From assembly GCA_003212035.1 (NCBI GenBank), contig QCRA01000003.1, forward strand, positions 1 to 58,114: a DNA stretch of 58,114 nucleotides, written 5' to 3'. The notes under the pieces are model-generated. The model did no database searches, was not told the origin of the DNA, and saw nothing but the letters and a program-made list of their open reading frames with translations. The position numbers and the translations under genes were made by a program. The DNA comes from Prochlorococcus sp. AG-459-D04. GTDB lineage: Bacteria > Cyanobacteriota > Cyanobacteriia > PCC-6307 > Cyanobiaceae. Positions 27,003-33,800 of the stretch are shown here, piece by piece. The number at the start of each line of letters is the position of its first letter. Within the stretch, counting starts at the first letter, position 1.

Positions 27003-28052
27003 TTGAAGACTTTAACCATAATAAAACCTGATGATTGGCATATACATTTAAGAGAGGGTCTTGTATTAAAAAATATCATTCGTTTTACTTCCGAATTTTT
27101 TGGAAGAGCTATCGTTATGCCAAATACTAAAACTCCTATTACATCTATTGAAAGTGCTATCTCTTACAAAAAATCTATTGTTGAAGCCTTACCAGAAAGT
27201 TCTAAGTTTGAACCACTAATGACAATGTATCTTACAGATGAGACTGATAAAGCAGAACTAATAAATGGTTTTAAAAATAATATCTTTTTCGCAGCAAAAT
27301 TATATCCTGCTAATGCGACAACTAATTCCAGTCATGGAGTAAAGAAAATAGAAAATCTTTATAAGATTTTCGAATCAATGCAAGAAAATGGAATGCCTCT
27401 TTTAATCCACGGGGAAGTGACTGATTCTGAAGTGGATGTATTCGATAGAGAAGAAGTTTTTATAGATAGAGAACTTTCTCAAATAACTAAAAGATTTCCA
27501 AAATTAAAAATCGTTTTAGAACATATAACCACTTCTTATGCAGTTGATTTTGTTCAAGAAAATAATATTGGAGCTACTATCACTCCGCATCATTTGCATA
27601 TAAATAGAAATGCAATGTTTTTTGGAGGACTAAATAGTGATTTTTACTGCTTACCAGTCGCTAAGAGGGAAAATAATAGACTTGCTTTAAGGAGAGCTGC
27701 AACAAGTGGAAAAGAATGTTTTTTCTTGGGAACTGACTCTGCTCCACACCTTAGGAAGTGGAAGGCTTTTTGTGGATGCGCGGGCATTTTTAATTCGCCA
27801 GTAGCGATAGAAAGCTATTTAACAGTATTCGAAGAAGAAGATGCTCTAGATAATTTTGAAAAGTTTGCAAGTTTAAATGGACCAAATTTTTATAATGTTT
27901 CCCCAAATAAAGAAAAATTAAAATTACTATCCAGACCTAATAAAATTAAAGAATTCATTGATGTTGTCGAAGAGAAAAATATTGTAGGACAAATAAAACC
28001 ATTTCATGCAGGTGAAATTTTACAATGGCAAGTAGAAGGGATAGTAAATTAA
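27003..28052 (+). CDS. pyrC: Dihydroorotase
   Basis: PyrC closes carbamoyl aspartate to dihydroorotate in pyrimidine synthesis. The 349 residues match the E. coli-type short dihydroorotase (class II). Seen: the metal-binding HIHLRE with H13 and H15, the carbamylated K99 in AAKLYPANATTN, the LIHGEVTD and ITPHHLH histidine motifs, and the catalytic aspartate in FLGTDSAPH. The start is TTG at 27003. The tRNA-Leu gene follows on the same strand 100 bases later with its own promoter. Confidence 0.96.
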   Translation: MKTLTIIKPDDWHIHLREGLVLKNIIRFTSEFFGRAIVMPNTKTPITSIESAISYKKSIVEALPESSKFEPLMTMYLTDETDKAELINGFKNNIFFAAKLYPANATTNSSHGVKKIENLYKIFESMQENGMPLLIHGEVTDSEVDVFDREEVFIDRELSQITKRFPKLKIVLEHITTSYAVDFVQENNIGATITPHHLHINRNAMFFGGLNSDFYCLPVAKRENNRLALRRAATSGKECFFLGTDSAPHLRKWKAFCGCAGIFNSPVAIESYLTVFEEEDALDNFEKFASLNGPNFYNVSPNKEKLKLLSRPNKIKEFIDVVEEKNIVGQIKPFHAGEILQWQVEGIVN

Positions 28053-28101
28053 AAAATTAGATTTTATCTGACAATTAAAAGTGTAAATATTCCAATTTTT
28101 C

Positions 28102-28131
28102 TTGGTTAAATGGGTTGCTTTCGGCTACGAT
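28102..28131 (+). promoter_or_regulatory. Candidate promoter of tRNA-Leu(UAA)
   Basis: TTGGTT (28102-28107) and TACGAT (28126-28131) are 18 bases apart and would start transcription near 28138, about 15 bases before the mature tRNA. The spacing is good but each box has two mismatches to consensus. Confidence 0.4.
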
Positions 28132-28152
28132 AAAAAAGCGCAAATTCCTTTT

Positions 28153-28238
28153 GGGAGTGTGGCGGAATTGGTAGACGCGCCGGACTTAAAATCCGTCGAG
28201 CGATTTAGCTCGTGGGGGTTCAAGTCCCCCCACTCCCA
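28153..28238 (+). tRNA. tRNA-Leu (anticodon UAA)
   Basis: The 86-base class II tRNA has a seven-pair acceptor stem GGGAGTG/CACTCCC with discriminator A at 28238. The anticodon loop CTTAAAA gives UAA and so reads UUA codons, which are common in this AT-rich genome. A CGAGC/GCTCG variable-arm stem and a GGGGG/CCCCC T-stem around TTCAAGT are present. CCA is not encoded. Many cyanobacteria have a group I intron inside this anticodon loop; here the loop is continuous and there is no intron. Confidence 0.97.
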
Positions 28239-28317
28239 TTATTTAATTATTTATTTTTAGTCCTGACGATAACTTCCAATAGTTGTTATGTTTTAACTAA
28301 AGAACCATAAATCAAAA

Positions 28318-28551
28318 ATGGAAAGTTTTTTCGATAATTCATTCGCTACTTTAATTGCTTATATTGGAATTATTTCTACCTATTTATTGGTTGTCCCATT
28401 ATTACTATTCTACTGGATGAATAATAGATGGAATATAATGGGCAAATTTGAAAGATTAGGAATTTATGGCCTAGTATTTCTTTTCTTTCCAGGTTTAATT
28501 TTGTTTTCTCCATTTTTAAATCTCAGACTAAAAGGAAGTGGTAAAGGTTAA
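28318..28551 (+). CDS. ndhL: NAD(P)H-quinone oxidoreductase subunit L
   Basis: NdhL is a small membrane subunit of the cyanobacterial NDH-1 complex and is needed for its cyclic electron flow and CO2-uptake functions. The 77 residues contain two hydrophobic helices (about 9-31 and 47-66) and end RLKGSGKG. The sequence [17 protein letters not shown] and [21 protein letters not shown] is typical of the family. The start is ATG at 28318. It is followed by a DUF3007-type protein and trpA, an order I recall from other cyanobacteria. Another NDH-1 subunit, ndhD, is at 52538. Confidence 0.92.
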   Translation: MESFFDNSFATLIAYIGIISTYLLVVPLLLFYWMNNRWNIMGKFERLGIYGLVFLFFPGLILFSPFLNLRLKGSGKG

Positions 28552-28555
28552 ATAA

Positions 28556-28876
28556 TTGACTAAAGGTAAAGTTATACAAATAGGTTTATTTACTTCATTT
28601 ATAGGATTAATTAGTTATAAATTTGCACCGCAAATTGGTATCGACAATTTTACAGCTACTACTCTCTCGAGTTGCATCTTGATTCTTATTGTTATTACTT
28701 GGGTAACATCTTATGTTTATAGAGTTGTGAATGGAAAAATGACTTTCATGGAACAAAGGAAGCGTTATAGAAAAAAGTATGAAAAAGTTGTTAATGATAA
28801 ACTAGAAACCAAATTCAATGCATTGTCGAAGGAAGAGCAGCAAAAACTAATGGAAGATTTAGAGAAAAATCCATAA
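28556..28876 (+). CDS. DUF3007-like membrane protein
   Basis: A 106-residue protein with two hydrophobic segments (about 5-22 and 31-54) and a basic, glutamate-rich C-terminus from about 60 to 106 (KKYEKVVNDKLETKF...), which is probably on the cytoplasmic side. It looks like DUF3007, a family that sits next to ndhL in cyanobacteria; its function is not established. The start is TTG at 28556, four bases after the ndhL stop, so it is certainly translated from the same message. A link to NDH-1 is inferred only from position. Confidence 0.8.
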   Translation: MTKGKVIQIGLFTSFIGLISYKFAPQIGIDNFTATTLSSCILILIVITWVTSYVYRVVNGKMTFMEQRKRYRKKYEKVVNDKLETKFNALSKEEQQKLMEDLEKNP

Positions 28877-28903
28877 ATTTTTCATTGAAAGAATCCAAAA
28901 ATC

Positions 28904-29746
28904 ATGAAGGGTAACAAAATGCAAATTATTAAAAATGAATCTTTATCTAAGGTAGATAAAAAGTTTTGTGAGTTAAAAAATAATAAAAAATTAGCTTTAA
29001 TGCCTTTCATAATGGCTGGGGATCCCAATATTGAAATAACGTCTAAGATCTTATTAAAGTTGCAAGAAAATGGAGCTGACCTTATTGAATTAGGGATCCC
29101 TTACAGTGATCCACTTGCAGACGGACCTGTCATTCAAGTGGCGGCCTCTCGCGCCTTAAAGTCAGGTACTAGCCTAAGAAAAGTGATTAAACTTTTAGAG
29201 TCTTTAAAAAGTAAATTAAATATTCCCATCATCCTTTTTTCTTATTTGAATCCATTAATATGTTTCGGATTTGAAAAGTTTTGTGAGATGGCATCTAATG
29301 CTGGAGTTTCTGGACTAATAGTTCCTGATCTCCCTTTAGAGGAAGCTTATAAATTTTCTAAAACAGTTAGTAGCCATTCTATGGACTTGATTTTATTGGT
29401 AGCTCCTACTACTCCTTTTGAAAGAATGAAACAAATATCAAATCATACAAAAGGCTTTACTTATTTAGTAAGTGTTACAGGCGTTACTGGTGAGAGAAAC
29501 AAGATGGAAAATAGAGTAGAAAATCTTATTGCTAAATTGAAAGATGTAAATAGCAACCCAATTGCTGTAGGTTTTGGGATATCCACCCCTGAACATGTTA
29601 ATAAAGTTCATGAGTGGGGAGCAGATGGAGTAATTATTGGGAGTGCGTTTGTAAAACGAATTTCTAGTTCAAGTGAAAAAGATGTTGTCTATCATGTGGG
29701 TGAATTTTGTAAAGAAATGCGTTTAGCTGCTGATCAAAAAAAATAA
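28904..29746 (+). CDS. trpA: Tryptophan synthase alpha chain
   Basis: TrpA cleaves indole-3-glycerol phosphate, passing indole to TrpB. The 280 residues form a TIM barrel. Seen: LALMPFIMAGDPN at about 28-40, the catalytic-glutamate motif LIELGIPYSDPLADGPVIQ at about 61-79, in which E63 and D74 correspond to the two acid catalysts of the family, and the phosphate-binding VGFGIS and GVIIGSAF segments. The start is ATG at 28904; a second ATG (28919) five codons later is also possible. It is the last gene of an ndhL-DUF3007-trpA run and converges with the AbrB gene. Confidence 0.96.
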   Translation: MKGNKMQIIKNESLSKVDKKFCELKNNKKLALMPFIMAGDPNIEITSKILLKLQENGADLIELGIPYSDPLADGPVIQVAASRALKSGTSLRKVIKLLESLKSKLNIPIILFSYLNPLICFGFEKFCEMASNAGVSGLIVPDLPLEEAYKFSKTVSSHSMDLILLVAPTTPFERMKQISNHTKGFTYLVSVTGVTGERNKMENRVENLIAKLKDVNSNPIAVGFGISTPEHVNKVHEWGADGVIIGSAFVKRISSSSEKDVVYHVGEFCKEMRLAADQKK

Positions 29747-29826
29747 ATACAAAAATTATTTTTTATTAAAAAATTATTATTAGACAATTATTTAAAAATA
29801 ATGTATCCAATTTATTTTTCTTGTCT

Positions 29827-30183
29827 TTAAGATTCCTCTGTAGGTAATAATCTTATTTGTTTTTTTCCTAGTTTAATTTCGAACTCATCGCCTGCTTTTA
29901 AATCAAGAAGTGCTGTATACGCTTTTCCAATCAAAAGATTTCCGTTGCCTTGAACTGTAGCTATATAACTAAGTTTTCTTCCACCTTTCCCGATACCTGC
30001 AACTCCAGAATCACCAAGATTTACCCCTTTTGCTTCTAAAAGTGCTTCATAAAATGCGGTAAAGTTTAAGCGTTCACCTCCGTTTTTCTTAGTGGAAACA
30101 TATCCACAGGCGCGAACTAGGTCAGATTTGCTAACATCACCAAGTTCTTTAACTTTTGCAAGGAGATCGCTACCAGTTAGCAT
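29827..30183 (-). CDS. Cyanobacterial AbrB-like transcriptional regulator (cyAbrB)
   Basis: A 118-residue DNA-binding regulator. The first 60 residues form a cyAbrB-specific helical part (LLAKVKELGDVSKSDLVRACGYVSTKKNG). The last 50 (GGRKLSYIATVQGNGNLLIGKAYTALLDLKAGDEFEIKLGKK) contain the swapped-hairpin AbrB-type DNA-binding domain. In this group the AbrB domain is at the C-terminus, unlike Bacillus AbrB. Family members regulate carbon and nitrogen genes, including inorganic-carbon uptake, in other cyanobacteria. That role here is inferred. The start is ATG at 30181-30183. Confidence 0.93.
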   Translation of the reverse strand: MLTGSDLLAKVKELGDVSKSDLVRACGYVSTKKNGGERLNFTAFYEALLEAKGVNLGDSGVAGIGKGGRKLSYIATVQGNGNLLIGKAYTALLDLKAGDEFEIKLGKKQIRLLPTEES

Positions 30184-30281
30184 AATTAATTAAAAGAAAG
30201 TTGTATTAAATAACATAGCAATTTGTGTGTAATACTTGCAATTATTTATTATGTATTTATTCTATATATTTGTCTTTAAAA

Positions 30282-30551
30282 ATGGAAAAGTTTGTGGTTT
30301 TTGGAGAGTACTGTGAAGATGCAATTATTAAAAGAGAACCGTTTCGTGAACAACATCTTAATAGACTTAAAAACTTAAAAGATCGTGATATTCTAGTTAC
30401 ATTAGGGCCAACAAAATGTACTAAATATTTGTTTGGAATTTTTAATGCTAATGATGAAAGTGAGTTGAAAGATCTTATTGAAGAGGATATATATTGGGAA
30501 AAAGGTATATGGATTAATTATGATATTTATCCCTGGATTCAAGCATTTTAA
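30282..30551 (+). CDS. YciI-like protein
   Basis: An 89-residue protein of the dimeric alpha-beta barrel YciI fold. Seen: KFVVFGEYCEDAIIKREPFREQHLNRLKNL at the N-terminus, with the conserved His (EQHLN) and the GPTKCTKYLFGIFNAND segment typical of the fold. YciI-type enzymes are thought to use a His-Asp pair, but substrates are mostly unknown. The ATG at 30282 is preferred; the frame is open to 30225 but adds 19 residues that do not fit the family. It is divergent from the cyAbrB gene, 98 bases apart. Confidence 0.8.
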   Translation: MEKFVVFGEYCEDAIIKREPFREQHLNRLKNLKDRDILVTLGPTKCTKYLFGIFNANDESELKDLIEEDIYWEKGIWINYDIYPWIQAF

Positions 30552-30746
30552 ATATAATTTATGAAAATATTTTTAGTAATTATTAATTTTTAATTTAAAA
30601 AAATTAATTTAAATGAAAATAAACAATTTCCTACTTTACTAATTTAATTAATTATCATATTTAGGAATTAAAACGATATTTATTTAAAGATTAGTTTTTA
30701 ATTAGTTATATTATTTTCTACAAAAATACAATATTTTAGATAATAT

Positions 30747-31067
30747 TTATTCACAAGTATCTTGAGTTATCTTGTTTACTAATGAGTCAAGATCTAATTG
30801 ATTATATGGTGGTATTTGTTTTGTTTCTCGATTATCATTCTTGATATTGTCTAACCATTTTTGCTCAATCTTTATAAGATTTTTTGCAATATTGAACATG
30901 CCCCCCTTTTTATATAAATCTTTAATTTTGAGAATAATCTCAGAGGTTCTGCTCGATTTAATATTTAATTCATGTGCTAAGTCTTTTTGGGTAAATCCAT
31001 GAGATCTTAACCAATCTTTGATGAAGGAGACGAGTTCTTTTTCTTCCTGTATAGATAATTTACTCAT
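30747..31067 (-). CDS. Small HTH protein of unknown function
   Basis: This 106-residue protein has a clear helix-turn-helix-like region at about 24-45: TQKDLAHELNIKSSRTSEIIL, resembling XRE- or LexA-type DNA-binding segments. After it come basic helices and a hydrophilic, probably flexible C-terminus. I do not recognise the family beyond that. Its ATG directly abuts the stop of the DUF1232 gene on the same strand, so the two are translationally coupled and may form a regulator-membrane protein pair. About 195 bases of very AT-rich, gene-free DNA follow it. Confidence 0.7.
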   Translation of the reverse strand: MSKLSIQEEKELVSFIKDWLRSHGFTQKDLAHELNIKSSRTSEIILKIKDLYKKGGMFNIAKNLIKIEQKWLDNIKNDNRETKQIPPYNQLDLDSLVNKITQDTCE

Positions 31068-31436
31068 TCAATAAAAAGGAAATAACTTATTAAGTTTATT
31101 CTCTGCTCTTGCTCTTATTGAAGGAGTCATATATTTGCTCCATATACTAAGTACTGCTGTGAGAGCCACAAAATCATCACTAAAACCAACTAAAGGCATA
31201 AAGTCAGGGAAAAGATCAAATGGCATAATTAAATAGGCTAAAGCAGCCATTAATGAAACTCTTACTTGTGCTGGAGTATAAGGATCTAAAGCCATCTCCA
31301 AAACTTCTAAGGCAGGTTTGGCGATTGTTCTTCCTGCTTTAATAAGAATTTTGATAATGATATTTTCATCGAATGTTGAACTCTCTAAAACTTCAGCATC
31401 ATAAATTTTTTCATTGGTTTTGTAATTCTCTTTCAT
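31068..31436 (-). CDS. DUF1232/YkvA-family membrane protein
   Basis: A 122-residue protein with the DUF1232 (YkvA) core: VRVSLMAALAYLIMPFDLFPDFMPLVGFSDDFVALTAVLSIW at about 58-99, with the DLFPDF and GFSDD signature. It has one or two hydrophobic segments, so membrane attachment is likely. Function unknown. The start is ATG at 31434-31436. It lies 36 bases downstream of the sigma factor gene on the same strand and immediately upstream of the HTH protein, so sigma factor-DUF1232-HTH may be one transcription unit. Confidence 0.85.
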   Translation of the reverse strand: MKENYKTNEKIYDAEVLESSTFDENIIIKILIKAGRTIAKPALEVLEMALDPYTPAQVRVSLMAALAYLIMPFDLFPDFMPLVGFSDDFVALTAVLSIWSKYMTPSIRARAENKLNKLFPFY

Positions 31437-31472
31437 CCTTATTTATGAAATTTAGATTTTCTAATGGAATTT

Positions 31473-32396
31473 TTAGCTAATACTATCAACTAGCCCGTTC
31501 TGTATTCCTGCTTTTCTAAGTTTCCTTAAAGCACGTTGAACGACTTGTCTGCAATATTCCCTGCTACAACTCATGTGTCTCGCGACTTCAGCTAAAGTTC
31601 TCCATTCATTTGAGCCGTCTAAACCAAATCTTAAGCTTACTATCTTTCTTTCTTTTTCAGTTAAATTTGCTTTATCTAATAACTTCCAAGCCGAGGCTGT
31701 CCTTTCGGCTAATTCCGCTAACTCCATTGGAGCAACTTGATCACTCGGGAGGATGTCAACTAACTCTGAAGGATCTGATTTTGATTTGACAGTACCTTGG
31801 AGACTAACAGTGATGCTTCTCAATTCACAAGAAAGGAGTTCGTCAATCTCCTCTTTGGTTATTTTCATTTCTTCAGCTAGCTCATCACTACTGGGTGGAA
31901 TACCTTTAAGTTGCATAAGCTTTGATTTTGCTGATCTTAATTTTGTGAGTTTTTCATTAATATTTACAGGTATCCTTATGGTTCTGCTTTGAGTTGATAA
32001 TGCTCTATTTAAACCTTGCCTGATCCACCAATAAGCATAGGTTGAAAATCTATGTCCTCTAGACGGATCATATTTTTCTACTGCTCTTGTAAGACCTAAT
32101 GTCCCCTCTTGAATTAAGTCTAGTAATTCTAATCCTTTCCCCTGGTATCTTTTAGCAAGGTTGACAACTAGTCTTAGGTTGGCTGTTATCATCTCATTTT
32201 TAGCTTTTTCACCAATTTTGATCTTTTTTCTTTCAGCTTCTGAATATTCACAAGCAGGACCTTTTCCTCCTGCCTCTTGACATCTATTAACAAGCACAAC
32301 CATTTCTTGGACCTTTCTGCCCATAGTGAGTTCTCTTTCGGGAGTCAAAAGTTGATGACGTCCTATTTCTCCAAGAAAATCGCTTAATGAACTCAC
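31473..32396 (-). CDS. RpoD-family group 2 sigma factor
   Basis: A 307-residue sigma-70 family protein with regions 1.2 (N-terminus), 2 (KYQGKGLELLDLIQEGTLGLTRAVEKYDPSRGHRFSTYAYWWIRQGLNRAL), 3 and 4 (KERKIVSLRFGLDG...CSREYCRQVVQRALRKLRKAG with the -35-binding HTH). The long acidic region 1.1 of a primary sigma is absent, hence the group 2 (non-essential, housekeeping-promoter-like) call. The start is GTG at 32394-32396. Which promoters it serves is unknown. A long AT-rich leader with tandem repeats lies upstream (32456-32520). Confidence 0.94.
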   Translation of the reverse strand: MSSLSDFLGEIGRHQLLTPERELTMGRKVQEMVVLVNRCQEAGGKGPACEYSEAERKKIKIGEKAKNEMITANLRLVVNLAKRYQGKGLELLDLIQEGTLGLTRAVEKYDPSRGHRFSTYAYWWIRQGLNRALSTQSRTIRIPVNINEKLTKLRSAKSKLMQLKGIPPSSDELAEEMKITKEEIDELLSCELRSITVSLQGTVKSKSDPSELVDILPSDQVAPMELAELAERTASAWKLLDKANLTEKERKIVSLRFGLDGSNEWRTLAEVARHMSCSREYCRQVVQRALRKLRKAGIQNGLVDSIS

Positions 32397-32460
32397 GATT
32401 TACCTCATTGTTAATATATTTAACTTATAGTCAATTCAGTAATAAGCCATACATGTAATA

Positions 32461-32482
32461 ATTAATTAATAATTAATTAATA
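32461..32482. repeat. Two tandem 11-base repeats upstream of the sigma gene
   Basis: ATTAATTAATA occurs twice in a row (32461-32471 and 32472-32482), 65-86 bases upstream of the sigma factor GTG. The unit length equals about one helical turn, which would favour bent or easily melted DNA, but in AT-rich DNA it may be neutral. Confidence 0.35.
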
Positions 32483-32557
32483 ATTTTTAATTAGTTAATT
32501 ATCATTATTTTTAAAATTTTTAGGTTAAAAAAATTATAAATTATGAATTTTAATTAT

Positions 32558-33217
32558 TTAATTTTTTTTTCTTGATTCTAGAACAGCAAGTACATCTCTC
32601 CACTCAACACCTTTATACATAAGGGCTACTTGGAGATGATAAATTAAATCAGCAGCTTCATTTGAGATTGAATTTTTATCATTATCTTTGCAAGCCATTA
32701 TAAATTCTGCAGATTCCTCTCCTATTTTTTTTAAAATAGTATTACTACCTTTTGTTAATAAATGATTTGTGTAACTTTTTTCTGATGGAATTCTTGATCT
32801 TTCGTAAATTGTATTGAATAATTCAGAGCAAATATTTGAAAAGGGAGTTGTTTTTTTCTCTTTTTTATCACTTTGATTAATTTGGATTTCGTTGAAAAAA
32901 CAACTTTTTTCCCCAGTGTGACATGCTCCTGAACCATTTTGTTCAATCAAAAGGATTAGTGCATCATTATCGCAGTCGAATCTTATCTCCTTGAGTATTT
33001 GGGTACTTCCACTTGTAGCTCCCTTTCTCCAAATTTCGGATCTTGATCTACTCCAATAATGAACGTTTTTTGTCTCGAGAGTCATTGTTAATGATTCTTT
33101 ATTCATCCAAGCAAGCATCAGAATTGATCCGTCAAGCCAATCTTGTGCTATTGCAGGGATTAATCCATAATTATCAAAGCGTAGATCTTCTATCGAAAAA
33201 TTAGTTGAATAAGTCAT
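32558..33217 (-). CDS. hisI: Bifunctional phosphoribosyl-AMP cyclohydrolase / phosphoribosyl-ATP pyrophosphatase
   Basis: This 219-residue fusion does the second and third steps of histidine synthesis. The N-terminal HisI part (1 to about 115) shows the metal site: DCDND at 81-85 for Mg2+ and cysteines C82, C99 and C106 for Zn2+ in NGSGACHTGEKSCFF. The C-terminal HisE part (about 125-219) shows KKIGEESAEFIMACKDND and NEAADLIYHL, the metal-binding helices. The start is ATG at 33215-33217. It is divergent from the PTPS/QueD-like gene (27 bases apart). Confidence 0.96.
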   Translation of the reverse strand: MTYSTNFSIEDLRFDNYGLIPAIAQDWLDGSILMLAWMNKESLTMTLETKNVHYWSRSRSEIWRKGATSGSTQILKEIRFDCDNDALILLIEQNGSGACHTGEKSCFFNEIQINQSDKKEKKTTPFSNICSELFNTIYERSRIPSEKSYTNHLLTKGSNTILKKIGEESAEFIMACKDNDKNSISNEAADLIYHLQVALMYKGVEWRDVLAVLESRKKN

Positions 33218-33244
33218 TATTTTCGTTATGTTAAATCCTACTCA

Positions 33245-33751
33245 ATGTGTTTTATTAAAAATTATACTAACAGTCAATTGATGTATATTCATTCTCTGAA
33301 ATTTTCATGCAGCAAAAGTTACGAAGATTTCCCATGTTCACATAGGCAATGGCGCCATGAAGGCCACTGCAGATTTGTGCATGGATATTCAAGATCATTC
33401 ACCTTTTGGTTTACAGCAAAGAAATTAGACTTAAATGGTTTTGTTGTAGATTTTTCAAGTCTAAAGCCTTTGGAAAATAGACTAAAGGAGCAATTTGACC
33501 ATACTTTTTTAATAAATAAAGATGACCCTTTGTTGAATTACTGGGAAAAATTGCATGACTTAGATGCTTTAGATCTGAGAATTATGGATAATGTGGGAAT
33601 GGAGTCCACTTCTGAATTAATTTGGAGATGGGCTAATGAATACTTGAAGGACAAGGATAAGGGCAGAACATGTTGTTGGAAAACAGAATCAAAAGAAAAT
33701 AAATCGAATAAAGCAAGTTATGAGAAAATTCCTGATTGGTTCAAACCTTAG
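33245..33751 (+). CDS. PTPS/QueD-like protein with altered zinc site
   Basis: A 168-residue protein of the 6-pyruvoyl-tetrahydropterin synthase/6-carboxytetrahydropterin synthase family. The fold markers are present: CSHRQ (H33), the cysteine C42 and H46 in HCRFVHGYSR, FDHTFL, and TSELIWRWANEYL. Canonical enzymes have HGH here; the last histidine is replaced by Y48. H38 or H41 nearby could supply a substitute ligand, though this cannot be seen in sequence. Two starts are possible, ATG at 33245 and ATG at 33281; the later one begins nearer to the fold. No queC/queE/folE neighbours are in the window. Folate or queuosine/archaeosine precursor, or another pterin, could be the substrate; the exact activity is uncertain. 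Confidence 0.75.
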   Translation: MCFIKNYTNSQLMYIHSLKFSCSKSYEDFPCSHRQWRHEGHCRFVHGYSRSFTFWFTAKKLDLNGFVVDFSSLKPLENRLKEQFDHTFLINKDDPLLNYWEKLHDLDALDLRIMDNVGMESTSELIWRWANEYLKDKDKGRTCCWKTESKENKSNKASYEKIPDWFKP

Positions 33752-33800
33752 GTTAACGTTGTTAAATTTCAAGTCATCTAGGATTCTTTAATTTTGATCT

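Noticed and set aside
29787-29802. ATTATT/AATAAT stem-loop between trpA and the AbrB gene
   Set aside because: Six A-T pairs around a four-base loop in AT-rich DNA are too weak to call a terminator.
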